From CAYZQH01 sp050300015 (GTDB lineage: Bacteria > Pseudomonadota > Gammaproteobacteria > Pseudomonadales > Cellvibrionaceae): a DNA stretch of 64,000 nucleotides. The notes under the pieces were generated by a model. The model made no database searches, had not been told where the DNA came from, and saw nothing but the letters and a program-made list of their open reading frames with translations. Positions within the stretch are counted from its first letter, which is position 1. The number at the start of each line of letters is the position of its first letter. Position numbers and translations under genes: made by a program. Where the stretch lies: NCBI GenBank assembly GCA_050300015.1, contig JBNKWZ010000006.1, forward strand, positions 3,758 through 67,757. Reading direction: 5' to 3'. Shown here piece by piece: positions 8,584 to 17,473 of the stretch.

Positions 8584-8594
8584 GCGAGGTATCC

Positions 8595-9941
8595 ATGGCA
8601 GGTCCTGGAGCATCACCGTTTGCATCTCAGAAAGGCATGGGCGAGTTATTAACTCGCCTTAAATTTCTTGTATTGGCGATATTGGTTTATCGCATAGGTA
8701 CGCACATTCCTGTTCCTGGCATTGATCCCGGCCAGGTAGAGGCATTGTTTCGTGATAATGAGGGTACCTTTTTAGGTATGCTGAATATGTTCTCAGGGGG
8801 TGCCTGGCAGCGTATGAGTATTTTGGCGCTGGGTATCATGCCTTATATCTCTGCCTCTATTATTATGCAGATGATGAGCGCTGTGTCGCCAACGCTTGAA
8901 GCGATTAAAAAAGAAGGTGAAGCCGGGCGCCGGAAAATTAGCCAGTACACACGTTATTTAACGGCGTTGTTGGCATTGGTTCAGGCGTTTATCATGGTGG
9001 CCGGAATGGCCGGACAGGGTATGGCCTATGTGGACTTGCCGGTTGTTAGTTTTTATATTGTGGCGGTGTCTTCAGTCGTGACGGGTGCCATATTTATGAT
9101 GTGGCTGGGCGAGCAAATCACTGAACGCGGTATCGGTAACGGTATCTCCATGCTGATTTTTGCAGGTATTGTTGCTGGGTTGCCCGGAGCGGTAGGGCAA
9201 GTGATCGAGAGTACTCGCCAGGGTGATCTACACCCGCTTATGTTGTTGGTAATTGGTGTAGTGGTGCTAGCGATCGTTTGGTTTGTGGTTAGGATGGAGC
9301 GCGGTCAGCGCCGTATTACAATCAACTATGCTAAGCGCCAACAAGGTCGCCACGGTGGCTACGCCCAGCAAACCAGCCACTTACCTTTGAAGGTAAATAT
9401 GGCGGGTGTGATACCAGTGATATTTGCAAGCAGTTTACTGTTATTCCCTGCGTCGATTGCACAGTGGTTTGGCGATTCTAGCGAAGGCAAAATAGGCGAG
9501 ATATTGCAAAGCGTCGCCTATGCCATTGGCCCAGGGCAACCCTTAAATTTCGTTCTATTTGGTGGGTTAATCGTGCTGTTTTGTTTTGTGTACACAGCAA
9601 TGATCTATAACCCCAAAGAAGTAGCAGATAACCTGAAGAAAGGCGGCGCCTATATTCCAGGTATTCGCCCGGGCGACCAGTCTGCCAAGTACATTGATAA
9701 CGTTTTAACGCGCTTGACCTTGGTGGGGGCGCTGTATATCGCAGCGGTAGCGCTTATGCCCCAGTTTTTGGTGGCCTACGCTGAGATACCAGTTTATTTG
9801 GGCGGGACTTCCTTGCTGATCGTGGTGGTGGTAGTGATGGACTTTATGTCGCAAATGCAATCGCATTTGATGTCGCACCAGTACGACTCTGTACTGAAGA
9901 AAGCCAATTTGAAGAGCTATGGCAGCGGTAATACCCGCTAA
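8595..9941 (+). CDS. secY: Protein translocase subunit SecY
   Basis: SecY (448 residues) is the channel of the SecYEG inner-membrane translocase, which moves unfolded exported proteins and inserts membrane proteins. About ten hydrophobic segments are visible, the first at FLVLAILVYRIGTHIPVPG. The periplasmic and plug region (FLGMLNMFSGGAWQRMSILALG) and the cytoplasmic loop NYAKRQQGRHGGYAQQTSHL, which contacts SecA and ribosomes, are conserved. It lies in the spc operon 11 bases after rplO and is followed by rpmJ. Confidence 0.98.
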   Translation: MAGPGASPFASQKGMGELLTRLKFLVLAILVYRIGTHIPVPGIDPGQVEALFRDNEGTFLGMLNMFSGGAWQRMSILALGIMPYISASIIMQMMSAVSPTLEAIKKEGEAGRRKISQYTRYLTALLALVQAFIMVAGMAGQGMAYVDLPVVSFYIVAVSSVVTGAIFMMWLGEQITERGIGNGISMLIFAGIVAGLPGAVGQVIESTRQGDLHPLMLLVIGVVVLAIVWFVVRMERGQRRITINYAKRQQGRHGGYAQQTSHLPLKVNMAGVIPVIFASSLLLFPASIAQWFGDSSEGKIGEILQSVAYAIGPGQPLNFVLFGGLIVLFCFVYTAMIYNPKEVADNLKKGGAYIPGIRPGDQSAKYIDNVLTRLTLVGALYIAAVALMPQFLVAYAEIPVYLGGTSLLIVVVVVMDFMSQMQSHLMSHQYDSVLKKANLKSYGSGNTR

Positions 9942-9957
9942 TTTCGAGGTTTAGAAG

Positions 9958-10074
9958 ATGAAAGTTCGTGCTTCCGTAAAGAAAGTTTGTCGCAATTGTA
10001 AAATTGTGCGTCGTAAAGGAGTGTTAAGAGTTATCTGTAGCTCAGAACCCAAGCATAAGCAGCGTCAAGGCTAA
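9958..10074 (+). CDS. rpmJ: 50S ribosomal protein L36, zinc-binding form
   Basis: This 38-residue gene encodes L36, the smallest 50S protein. The translation begins MKVRASVKKVCRNCKIVRRK and continues with an ICSSEPKHKQRQG end. The zinc ligand pattern C11-x2-C14, C27 and H32 is complete, so this is the C-plus form. It starts 16 bases after the secY stop, with GAGGTTTAGA as ribosome-binding region, and ends the spc block. Confidence 0.96.
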   Translation: MKVRASVKKVCRNCKIVRRKGVLRVICSSEPKHKQRQG

Positions 10075-10259
10075 GCAGGGTTTTAAGTAGATAGCGGCGC
10101 CAAGGAGGCGCCATGGGGACGTTAACTGTCGCTGGGTAAGAGATTACGCAGCTATTGCACTTTGGTGCTCGAATCGTTATTATCGCGCGCTTTTTAGCGA
10201 CGTTGGTACCGATCGGGCACCGTTAGCGTCACAATTGTCATTTGTTTGGAGTTCCATTG
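10075..10259 (+). promoter_or_regulatory. Gap between rpmJ and rpsM (alpha-operon leader)
   Basis: This 185-base stretch separates the spc and alpha blocks. It holds a short GGCGCC...GGCGCC hairpin at 10096-10112 and no open frame of note. In E. coli the mRNA just upstream of rpsM folds into the S4-binding pseudoknot that represses the alpha operon, so a regulatory leader here is expected. I could not establish that fold by eye. A TTGGAG ribosome-binding site sits before rpsM. Confidence 0.4.
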
Positions 10260-10616
10260 ATGGCCCGTATTGCTGGTGTCAACATCCCAGACCACAAACA
10301 CGCAGTCATATCGTTAACGTATGTCTATGGCGTGGGTCGTACCCGAGCTAAAGAGATTTGCCAGGCCGCTGGCATCGTAGAAAGCTCTAAAATCGGTGAT
10401 TTGTCTGAAGACCAAGTCGAATCTCTGCGTACCGAAGTTGCAAAATTCACAGTCGAGGGTGACCTCCGACGTGAAGTGTCCATGAACATCAAGCGATTGA
10501 TGGATCTTGGCTGTTATCGCGGTCTTCGTCACAGAAGGAACCTCCCAGTACGTGGGCAACGTTCTAAGACTAACGCACGCACTCGCAAAGGCCCTAGAAA
10601 GCCTATTAAGCGTTAA
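10260..10616 (+). CDS. rpsM: 30S ribosomal protein S13
   Basis: S13 (118 residues) lies in the 30S head and forms bridges to L5 and contacts to the P-site tRNA. I use the ATG at 10260 (MARIAGVNIPDHKHAVISLT); an in-frame codon at 10242 would add six residues not seen in the family, and 118 residues equals the E. coli length. The C-terminal RGQRSKTNARTRKGPRK tail is present. Confidence 0.98.
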   Translation: MARIAGVNIPDHKHAVISLTYVYGVGRTRAKEICQAAGIVESSKIGDLSEDQVESLRTEVAKFTVEGDLRREVSMNIKRLMDLGCYRGLRHRRNLPVRGQRSKTNARTRKGPRKPIKR

Positions 10617-10659
10617 TTCACAGACAAATTTAATCAGATTAGATAGTTAGGGTAGTGCT

Positions 10660-11052
10660 ATGGCTAAGCCAAAAGGTACAACGACTCGTAAAAAGGTCAA
10701 AAAAACTGTCGTTGACGGTGTCGCGCACATTCACGCGTCGTTCAACAATACCATCGTGACCATCACCGACCGCCAAGGTAATACGTTGTCTTGGGCAACT
10801 TCTGGTGGTTCTGGATTCCGCGGTTCTCGTAAGAGCACTCCGTTTGCAGCACAGGTTGCTGCTGAGCGCGCGGGTCAAGCTGCTTTAGATTATGGTTTAA
10901 AAAATCTCGATGTTGAAGTGAAAGGCCCTGGCCCCGGTCGTGAATCGGCGGTTCGTGCTTTAAACAATGTTGGTTACAAAATTACCAACATCACTGATGT
11001 GACACCGATTCCTCACAACGGCTGTCGCCCACCGAAGAAGCGTCGAGTATAG
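10660..11052 (+). CDS. rpsK: 30S ribosomal protein S11
   Basis: S11 (130 residues) is a platform protein near the E site and the Shine-Dalgarno helix. The motifs HIHASFNNTIVTITDRQGN and GPGPGRESAVRAL, and the C-terminal DVTPIPHNGCRPPKKRRV, are all family signatures. It is the second gene of the alpha block. Confidence 0.98.
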   Translation: MAKPKGTTTRKKVKKTVVDGVAHIHASFNNTIVTITDRQGNTLSWATSGGSGFRGSRKSTPFAAQVAAERAGQAALDYGLKNLDVEVKGPGPGRESAVRALNNVGYKITNITDVTPIPHNGCRPPKKRRV

Positions 11053-11063
11053 GAGATTAAACC

Positions 11064-11684
11064 ATGGCTCGTTATATTGGACCTACGTGTAAACTGGCTC
11101 GTCGAGAAGGAACGGATTTGTTCCTTAAAAGTGGCGCTCGCGCACTTGAGTCAAAATGTAAATTAGAAACTGCTCCAGGGCAACACGGCCAGCGTCGTGG
11201 CCGTCTGTCGGATTACGGTGTGCAGTTGCGTGAAAAACAAAAAGTTCGCCGAACTTACGGTGTACTGGAAAAGCAATTTCGCGGTTACTATAAAGAAGCT
11301 GCGCGTCGCAAAGGCGCAACGGGTACTAACTTGTTGCAACTTTTAGAAACGCGTCTGGACAATGTGGTTTATCGCATGGGTTTTGGTGCAACGCGTTCTG
11401 AATCCCGTCAGTTGGTATCGCACAAGGCTATTTTGGTCAACGGTCAAACACTGAACATCCCGTCTTACCAAGTACAGGTCGGTGACGTGGTGGCAGTTCG
11501 CGAGAAGTCCAAGAACCAATTGCGTATCCAAAACGCTTTAACCATCGCCAGCCAACGTGGTGACGTTGAGTGGGTTGACGTGAACTCTGATAAGAAAGAA
11601 GGCGTATTTAAGCGCGTTCCGGATCGTGAAGATTTGCCATCAGAGATCAACGAAAACTTGATAGTTGAGCTTTACTCTAAGTAA
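11064..11684 (+). CDS. rpsD: 30S ribosomal protein S4
   Basis: S4 (206 residues) is a primary 16S rRNA-binding protein that nucleates 30S assembly, affects decoding fidelity, and in E. coli represses the alpha operon. The N-terminal RYIGPTCKLARREGTDL segment and the S4 RNA-binding domain near residues 95-155 (LLQLLETRLDNVVYRMGFG; VLVNGQ-type turn) are complete. Length equals the E. coli protein. Confidence 0.98.
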   Translation: MARYIGPTCKLARREGTDLFLKSGARALESKCKLETAPGQHGQRRGRLSDYGVQLREKQKVRRTYGVLEKQFRGYYKEAARRKGATGTNLLQLLETRLDNVVYRMGFGATRSESRQLVSHKAILVNGQTLNIPSYQVQVGDVVAVREKSKNQLRIQNALTIASQRGDVEWVDVNSDKKEGVFKRVPDREDLPSEINENLIVELYSK

Positions 11685-11714
11685 TCCCATTGAACTCCGT
11701 TAACAGGTATGCCT

Positions 11715-12704
11715 ATGCAAACTGCAGTTAATGAATTTTTAACGCCCCGTAACATTGATGTCACTGAAATGGGGCCAACCCGTGCGCGAGTGGTTTTAGA
11801 GCCGCTAGAGCGTGGATTTGGCCATACTTTGGGTAACGCGTTACGCCGAATATTGTTGTCGTCTATGCCTGGCTGTGCGGTAACAGAAGTCGAAATCGAA
11901 GGCGTTCAGCACGAATATAGTGCCATCGAAGGTGTTCAAGAAGATGTGATTGAAATCTTGTTGAACCTAAAAGAAATTGCCATCGTAATGCACGGTAAAG
12001 ACCACGCCGTTCTGAGCTTAAGCAAAAAGGGCGCAGGTGCGGTCACAGCTGGTGACATCCAAGTGGATCACGATATCGAGGTTAAGAACCCTGAGCAAGT
12101 GATTGCCAATATTACTGGTGACGTAAGCCTGAATATGCGTTTGACCATTGCACGCGGCCGCGGCTATCAGCCTGCAGACGCGCGTAAGAGCGATGAAGAA
12201 GAGACTCGCGCGATTGGCCGCTTGCAACTGGATGCCAGTTTCTCGCCCGTTCGCCGCTTGGCTTACTCTGTCGAAAGTGCGCGGGTTGAGCAACGCACGG
12301 ATCTAGACAAGTTGGTACTGGATCTCGAGACCAACGGCACCATCGATCCAGAAGAAGCCATTCGCCGTGCCGCAACCATATTACAGCAACAGCTGGCAGT
12401 GTTTGTGGACCTTGAAGGTGAGAAAGAGGCCGAGCCTGAGAAGAAAGAAGACCAAATTGACCCCGTGTTGTTGCGTCCGGTTGATGATCTTGAGCTTACC
12501 GTACGCTCTGCGAACTGCTTGAAAGCTGAAAACATTTACTACATCGGGGATCTTATCCAGCGTACCGAAGTAGAATTGTTAAAAACGCCAAACTTGGGTA
12601 AAAAGTCTCTAACTGAGATCAAAGATATCTTGGCCTCTCGCGGTCTTTCTTTGGGTATGCGGTTAGAAAACTGGCCACCCGCCAGTTTAAAGGGCAACGA
12701 TTAA
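11715..12704 (+). CDS. rpoA: RNA polymerase alpha subunit
   Basis: RpoA (329 residues from the ATG at 11715) forms the dimer on which beta and beta' assemble; its C-terminal domain binds UP elements and activators. An ATG at 11709 is also in frame, but the AACAGG element is well spaced only for 11715, and 329 residues equals the E. coli protein. The N-terminal domain shows LERGFGHTLGNALRRILLSS. The C-terminal domain shows LELTVRSANCLKAENIYYIG and NLGKKSLTEIKDILASRGLS. Sitting between rpsD and rplQ, it is part of the alpha operon. Confidence 0.98.
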   Translation: MQTAVNEFLTPRNIDVTEMGPTRARVVLEPLERGFGHTLGNALRRILLSSMPGCAVTEVEIEGVQHEYSAIEGVQEDVIEILLNLKEIAIVMHGKDHAVLSLSKKGAGAVTAGDIQVDHDIEVKNPEQVIANITGDVSLNMRLTIARGRGYQPADARKSDEEETRAIGRLQLDASFSPVRRLAYSVESARVEQRTDLDKLVLDLETNGTIDPEEAIRRAATILQQQLAVFVDLEGEKEAEPEKKEDQIDPVLLRPVDDLELTVRSANCLKAENIYYIGDLIQRTEVELLKTPNLGKKSLTEIKDILASRGLSLGMRLENWPPASLKGND

Positions 12705-12764
12705 ATATTAACAAAGGCTAGCCAGTTTATTGCTGTGATAGCAATCGAACAAAGGTATTGAATC

Positions 12765-13169
12765 ATGCGTCATCGTCATAGTGGACGTCAGTTAGGTCGA
12801 AACAGCTCTCATCGAAAAGCGATGTACCGTAATATGGTTGCATCGTTGGTGGAGCATGAACTTATTAAAACCACTTTGCCTAAGGCCAAAGAGCTTCGCC
12901 GCGTGGCAGAGCCCTTAATTACGCTAGGTAAAGCAGACAGTGTTGCCAACCGTCGTTTGGCGTTCGACCGTCTGCGTTGCAAGCGTGCTGTAGGTAAGCT
13001 GTTCAACGAGTTGGGCCCTCGCTTCGAAGGTCGCCCAGGCGGATATCTGCGTATTATGAAGTGCGGATTTCGAGCTGGTGACAAGGCGCCCATGGCCTAT
13101 GTTGAATTGCTTGATCGCCCAGTGGTTGGCGAAGTTGAAGTGGCAGAAGAGGCCAGTAGCGACGAATAA
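12765..13169 (+). CDS. rplQ: 50S ribosomal protein L17
   Basis: L17 (134 residues) is a tunnel-exit 50S protein and the last gene of the alpha operon. The N-terminus MRHRHSGRQLGRNSSHRKAM and the motif TLPKAKELRRVAEPLITLGK are diagnostic. The C-terminal tail past LLDRP is acidic and variable, as usual. A small hairpin (13171-13184) and then a strong terminator follow. Confidence 0.98.
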   Translation: MRHRHSGRQLGRNSSHRKAMYRNMVASLVEHELIKTTLPKAKELRRVAEPLITLGKADSVANRRLAFDRLRCKRAVGKLFNELGPRFEGRPGGYLRIMKCGFRAGDKAPMAYVELLDRPVVGEVEVAEEASSDE

Positions 13170-13231
13170 ACCGCAATTTTGCGGTGAGTGCTTTGCTGTT
13201 GCGTTCTCCAAAAGTTCCATAGTTATAAAAG

Positions 13232-13255
13232 GCCGGGCGATCCCCGGCTTTTTTT
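13232..13255 (+). terminator. Terminator of the ribosomal operon
   Basis: A GCCGGG/CCCGGC stem with a five-base loop is followed by seven T residues, a classic rho-independent terminator. It lies about 60 bases after rplQ and separates the ribosomal operons from queE. Confidence 0.9.
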
Positions 13256-13324
13256 CGTTTGTGCGCTACAAACCCTTGGCCCTGCCAAGCGGCCCAATGA
13301 GCGCGTCTCACCGTGAGTGTTGGA

Positions 13325-13972
13325 ATGTCTAATACCGTTCGTATTACCGAGATTTTTTATTCCCTGCAAGGCGAGGCGAAAACGTCGGGTTACCCAACGG
13401 TATTTATACGCTTAACCGGGTGTCCCTTGCGTTGTGTGTACTGTGATTCGGAGTATGCCTTTTATGGCGGTGACAGGCTCACGTTCGCAGAGATACTTGC
13501 CCAAACTCAAAATTTTGCTACCAAATACGTATGTGTGACTGGTGGCGAGCCGCTGGCGCAGCCCAGTGTTCATGCGTTGTTGGCATTGCTGTGCGACCAA
13601 GGGTTGTGGGTGTCGCTGGAAACCAGTGGTGCAATGCCCCTAGATGCCGTAGACCCGCGGGTGAGTATCGTCATGGATTTAAAAACCCCGAGCTCTGGCG
13701 AGTGCGGTAAAAACCGCCTTGAAAACCTGCCGTTGCTGGCAGCCAAAGATCAAGTCAAATTCGTCATCGCGGATAAAGCCGATTTCGACTGGGTGTGCTT
13801 TAAGCTGGATGAATACCAGTTGGCTGACCGGGTTGGTGAGGTTTTATTGTCGCCGAGTTTTGGCGTGTTACCGGCGGATCAGTTGGCCGCCTGGATCCTA
13901 GAGGCGAAACTGCCAGTAAGGTTGCAAATTCAATTGCATAAAGTGCTTTGGGGTGATGTACCAGGAGTTTAA
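13325..13972 (+). CDS. queE: 7-carboxy-7-deazaguanine synthase QueE
   Basis: QueE is a radical SAM enzyme that contracts 6-carboxytetrahydropterin to 7-carboxy-7-deazaguanine in preQ0 and queuosine biosynthesis. The iron-sulfur motif is Cx3Cx2C with C33, C37 and C40 (TGCPLRCVYCDSEYAF). VCVTGGEPLAQP is the SAM-binding GGE motif. I use the ATG at 13325; a GTG at 13313 would add four residues. The protein has 215 residues, the usual size. Two bases separate its stop from queC, so the pair is an operon. Confidence 0.95.
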   Translation: MSNTVRITEIFYSLQGEAKTSGYPTVFIRLTGCPLRCVYCDSEYAFYGGDRLTFAEILAQTQNFATKYVCVTGGEPLAQPSVHALLALLCDQGLWVSLETSGAMPLDAVDPRVSIVMDLKTPSSGECGKNRLENLPLLAAKDQVKFVIADKADFDWVCFKLDEYQLADRVGEVLLSPSFGVLPADQLAAWILEAKLPVRLQIQLHKVLWGDVPGV

Positions 13973-13974
13973 AG

Positions 13975-14655
13975 ATGACCGAAGGTAAAAAGGCGGTGGT
14001 GTTGGTGTCCGGCGGGCTGGACTCCACCACCGTATTGGCACTGGCAATGGCGCAGGGGTACGAGTGTTATACCCTGAGCTTCGACTACGGACAGCGCCAC
14101 CGCGCAGAACTTGTGGCGGCCGAAGCGAGTGCATTAAAACACGGCTCTGCTTTGCATAAAGTGGTACGTCTGAACTTGAACGACATTGGCGGCTCAGCAC
14201 TGACCGATGTCAAAATTGAGGTGCCAGAGCAGTCTTCCGAAGGTATCCCGGTGACCTATGTCCCCGCTCGCAATACCGTATTTTTGTCGATAGCATTGGG
14301 TTGGGCAGAAGTGTTGGAGGCTCAAGCGATTTTTATTGGTGTGAATGCGGTGGATTATTCAGGCTATCCCGATTGCCGGTCGGAGTATATTCAGGCGTTT
14401 CAGGCGCTCGCCAATCTTGCCACCAAGGCTGGTGTAGAGGGCAAGCCATTGCGTATAGAAACACCACTGATCCACCTCTCGAAAGCCGATATCATTAAGA
14501 AAGGGATTGCCGAGGGTGTGGATTACGCCACCACTGTGTCGTGCTATCAAGCCACCGATGAAGGGCTGGCTTGCGGTGTGTGTGATGCTTGTCGCCTGCG
14601 GAGATCTGGCTTTGACGACGCCGGTGTACCAGACCCCACACGCTACCGTCAGTAG
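13975..14655 (+). CDS. queC: 7-cyano-7-deazaguanine synthase QueC
   Basis: QueC (226 residues) converts 7-carboxy-7-deazaguanine to preQ0 using ATP and ammonia. The ATP-binding PP-loop is VLVSGGLDSTTVLALA near residue 10. The zinc site is the C-terminal cysteine cluster SCYQ...CGVCDACRLR. The motif YVPARNTVFLSIALGWAE is also conserved. It follows QueE in the pathway and directly in the operon. QueD and QueF are not in the window. Confidence 0.96.
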   Translation: MTEGKKAVVLVSGGLDSTTVLALAMAQGYECYTLSFDYGQRHRAELVAAEASALKHGSALHKVVRLNLNDIGGSALTDVKIEVPEQSSEGIPVTYVPARNTVFLSIALGWAEVLEAQAIFIGVNAVDYSGYPDCRSEYIQAFQALANLATKAGVEGKPLRIETPLIHLSKADIIKKGIAEGVDYATTVSCYQATDEGLACGVCDACRLRRSGFDDAGVPDPTRYRQ

Positions 14656-15135
14656 CTCTTGAGACGCCCTGGTCGCGATCCTCACGACGGCAAAGTCGTT
14701 GGGGTAAAAACGCTTATCGGCAAACTGAACCGTTTGTCGCAGTCGATCAGCGGTCATCAAACTTGCCATTTTGTTAATTTGTGCGGCCTGTCACCCTCCT
14801 GGGAAGCGCTTCTAGAGTTGCCCTAATTAAGTGTGGTACTGAGACCATAATATATCTAAAAGTATGGACTTATTGGGTTTAAATAACTTTACTGCTAATA
14901 ATAAAGTATTAAAAGTGGCGCGAATATCATTTATCTAAGCGCCAGACCCTTTAGTTTAGATTAGAAAAAACCGTGAAAGAGATCACGCAAATTGGGCCGT
15001 CATTCGCCTGGCTAAATGTTGATCATTATCGACCGTTCGTCGACACTTGACTGGCTATTGCGTCCCTCAGCGCTTATGGATACAGTCTAACAACACTAGA
15101 GCCCTAATAACGATAAATGAAGCTGGTTGTCGATT
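14656..15135. other. Intergenic stretch before the pil cluster
   Basis: These 480 bases hold no credible gene. A minus-strand frame runs into the end of queC but has no family resemblance I recognise. The region becomes AT-rich from about 14820, as expected for a promoter region of the pil operon. I looked for a sigma-54 GG-N10-GC element and found no convincing one. Confidence 0.4.
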
Positions 15136-15759
15136 ATGGATAGAATAAATATGTGCCAATCGGTGTCGCACCGGTGTCACGCCACCCATTCAGGCTTTAC
15201 CATCGTGGAGCTTATGGTGGTGGTGGCCATCGCAGCCGTCTTAATGGCCATAGCCGTACCCTCATTTCAAGGCGTCATTACCCGCAACCGAGTGGAAACC
15301 ATTCAAAGCCAGTTGGCTTCTGCACTTGCTCAGGCTCGGACGGAAGCCGCCACACGAAATGCCGTCGTTTCTGTCTGTGGGAGTAATGGTAACCAAAATT
15401 GCAGTACTAATAACTCTTGGAGCGCCGGCTGGATTGTATTTGTGGATACCGATCTCAACGGTGTTAGAGGTGACGATGAGCAAGTGCTGGAGGTCTATCG
15501 TCAAAGTACCGATTATCGTTTAAATGCGGTGGACAACAGCGGCAATGTCGCCGGGTTTGTCTCTTATGGTTACAGCGGGTTTCAGCGTGGGTTAAAGACC
15601 ACGTTGATCACTGTGTGTGATCCTAGCCAAAACGCCAAGTATGCTCGTGGACTGTTTGTGAATGCCGCCGGTATCGTGATGAAAACCCGCGATGGCAGCG
15701 ATGATGACAGTATTCACGATAGCCCCATGAATATCGACAACGATTTAACCTGTAATTAG
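15136..15759 (+). CDS. fimT: FimT/GspH-type minor pilin
   Basis: This 207-residue protein has a type III prepilin signal: a basic leader ending in Gly, then FTIVELMVVVAIAAVLMAIA, with Glu5 of the mature protein present. Prepilin peptidase PilD would cleave after the Gly. The C-terminal part has the GspH/FimT features (ALAQARTEAATRNAVVSVCG, then SAGWIVFVD). FimT/GspH proteins are minor components of type IV pili, and in some species FimT binds DNA during uptake. I use the ATG at 15136; an upstream TTG at 15127 lacks support. It is the first gene of the pil cluster. Confidence 0.88.
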   Translation: MDRINMCQSVSHRCHATHSGFTIVELMVVVAIAAVLMAIAVPSFQGVITRNRVETIQSQLASALAQARTEAATRNAVVSVCGSNGNQNCSTNNSWSAGWIVFVDTDLNGVRGDDEQVLEVYRQSTDYRLNAVDNSGNVAGFVSYGYSGFQRGLKTTLITVCDPSQNAKYARGLFVNAAGIVMKTRDGSDDDSIHDSPMNIDNDLTCN

Positions 15760-15872
15760 AAAGTTTTTTAACGCGCGCCCTCTGGTGCCACGCATTAAAC
15801 GCAGTATCTGACAAGATAGTGATAGTAAGCGCAACGCATAAGAATTAGCCCACCTGGGCATAGGAGTCTGAC

Positions 15873-16373
15873 ATGAATCAACCACAAAGAGGTTCGTCGC
15901 TGATTGAAGTGATGGTGTCATTGCTGGTGTTGGCCATTGGTATTTTGGGTATTTTGGGTATGCAGGCGAAATCCATGCAGTACAACCAATCTGCCAACGC
16001 CTACTCCCAGGCCATTTTTTTAGGGTCGGATCTGGCCGAGCGAATTCGCAGCAATCGCGGTCCAGCGGGTATTGAAGCTTACGATGTGGATACTATGCCA
16101 ACAGCTGCAGGTGCGGAATGTGATAACGCAAATGTGACTTGCACCGCGTCGCAACTTGCCACCTGGGATTTGTACTACTGGGACCTACGCGTTAAGAACT
16201 CTCTCCCTGCCGGTCAAAGTGCGGTGTCGCAAGTCACCTACGGCACACGTAACTATATGGATATTCAAGTAAGCTTTGACGATACGCGCTCTGAAAATCA
16301 AGACCCTTCACAAGCAGCACAAGGTGAAACGGGTATCACGCGTAAAACCTACCGTCTGATGGTGGAGATCTAA
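15873..16373 (+). CDS. pilV: Type IV pilus minor pilin PilV
   Basis: PilV (166 residues) has the short leader MNQPQRG followed by SSLIEVMVSLLVLAIGILGI, with the prepilin cleavage site G/S and Glu5. The following MQAKSMQYNQSANAYSQAI segment is typical of PilV. Minor pilins PilV, PilW and PilX assemble with PilY1 into a tip complex that primes pilus assembly. It precedes pilW by two bases and has a clear paralogue at 51552-52055 on the other strand. Confidence 0.92.
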   Translation: MNQPQRGSSLIEVMVSLLVLAIGILGILGMQAKSMQYNQSANAYSQAIFLGSDLAERIRSNRGPAGIEAYDVDTMPTAAGAECDNANVTCTASQLATWDLYYWDLRVKNSLPAGQSAVSQVTYGTRNYMDIQVSFDDTRSENQDPSQAAQGETGITRKTYRLMVEI

Positions 16374-16375
16374 AG

Positions 16376-17470
16376 ATGAAACAAATGACCCTACAGTCAG
16401 CGCGACAAATCAAACAAGTGGGTTTATCCATTGTTGAATTTATGGTGGCCATTTTAATTGGCCTGATTGTGCTTGCTGGTGTGTTACAGGTGATGATGTC
16501 CAGTAAAACCACCTTTGTGAACCAAGAGGAAATGTCCTATATCCAGGAGAACGCGCGCTTTGCCCTCGATATTATTGGCCGCGATATTTTAGCAGCAGGC
16601 TTTCGCGACTGCGCCGGTGCCAACTCCAATGTGGCGATTGTCGCTAGGGTTGGTAATGCAAACCAAGCGCCACTTCTGGGCGCTGCCCCGGTAATGGGGT
16701 ATGAGGGCAGTGCCAATGGCGCAACGCCTGCACTTTACGCAAATGATGTTTGGGTTCCGGGGCATGGCGGTACCGATAGGCCCGACTCGATTATAGTGCG
16801 TCGAAGCGACGGTATACCTCAGCCGCTGCAAATCCATGATGGTAATTCACTGACGGTAGCCGAGGGTAGTCAATTTGCGGCTGGCGATTATGCGAGTGTG
16901 GTGGCGGAAGATTGCCGCCGATCTGGGGTTTTTCAAATCGCCACGGTGGTCGATGAGACGATTAGTTACAGTAATGGCACTGTGTGTACCAGTGTCATAA
17001 AACCAAAGCGGGGCGAGTCCATTATTTGTGACGCCGCCTGTAACTGTACTGGGGATACTTCTTTTACGCAGAATTACTTACCCGGTTCTACCGTGCAAAA
17101 CTACTCTGCCAGTGCCTACTATGTGGGTAGCTCGTCCGCCGTTGCCAATCAGCCAGCTTTAAAACGCGTCAGGCTAGCCAATGGTGGTGTCGTCACCGAA
17201 GAGCTGGCCATGGGGGTTGAAGACCTAGAAATTACGTATGGTGTAGACACCAACAATGATGGCGCTGTGGATTCGTATAGGGATGCCCAAGTTGTCACTG
17301 CTGGCGATCTCTGGGGGCAAGTGTACGCGGTGCGTGTGGGGCTTTTGTTCCGCTCACAAAGTGCGAGTATGCCCAATGCTGAAACGGACCCGATATTGGG
17401 TAACACCTACCCTGATCGCTTTATGAGGCAAGAAGTGACCGCAACCTATCGTTTACGTAACCGGACGTAA
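16376..17470 (+). CDS. pilW: Type IV pilus minor pilin PilW
   Basis: PilW (364 residues) carries the prepilin segment G/LSIVEFMVAILIGLIVLAGV with Glu5, then the conserved FVNQEEMSYIQENARFALDIIGRDI. The C-terminal part has the PilW pattern ELAMGVEDLEITYGVDTNND and ends in RQEVTATYRLRNRT. It acts in the pilus tip or priming complex. Two bases separate it from pilV and three from pilX. Confidence 0.93.
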   Translation: MKQMTLQSARQIKQVGLSIVEFMVAILIGLIVLAGVLQVMMSSKTTFVNQEEMSYIQENARFALDIIGRDILAAGFRDCAGANSNVAIVARVGNANQAPLLGAAPVMGYEGSANGATPALYANDVWVPGHGGTDRPDSIIVRRSDGIPQPLQIHDGNSLTVAEGSQFAAGDYASVVAEDCRRSGVFQIATVVDETISYSNGTVCTSVIKPKRGESIICDAACNCTGDTSFTQNYLPGSTVQNYSASAYYVGSSSAVANQPALKRVRLANGGVVTEELAMGVEDLEITYGVDTNNDGAVDSYRDAQVVTAGDLWGQVYAVRVGLLFRSQSASMPNAETDPILGNTYPDRFMRQEVTATYRLRNRT

Positions 17471-17473
17471 GTT

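Noticed and set aside
10096..10112. Terminator between rpmJ and rpsM
   Set aside because: GGCGCC pairs only over six bases and no T-run follows, so I list the stretch as a leader, not a terminator.
14359..14769. Minus-strand 136-residue frame over the end of queC
   Set aside because: Most of it is antisense to the conserved end of queC, and the remaining part resembles no family. It is treated as a shadow frame.
15000..15060. Sigma-54 promoter before the first fimT
   Set aside because: TGGCTAAATGTTGA and TGGCTATTGCG were considered, but neither has GG and GC at the required ten-base spacing.
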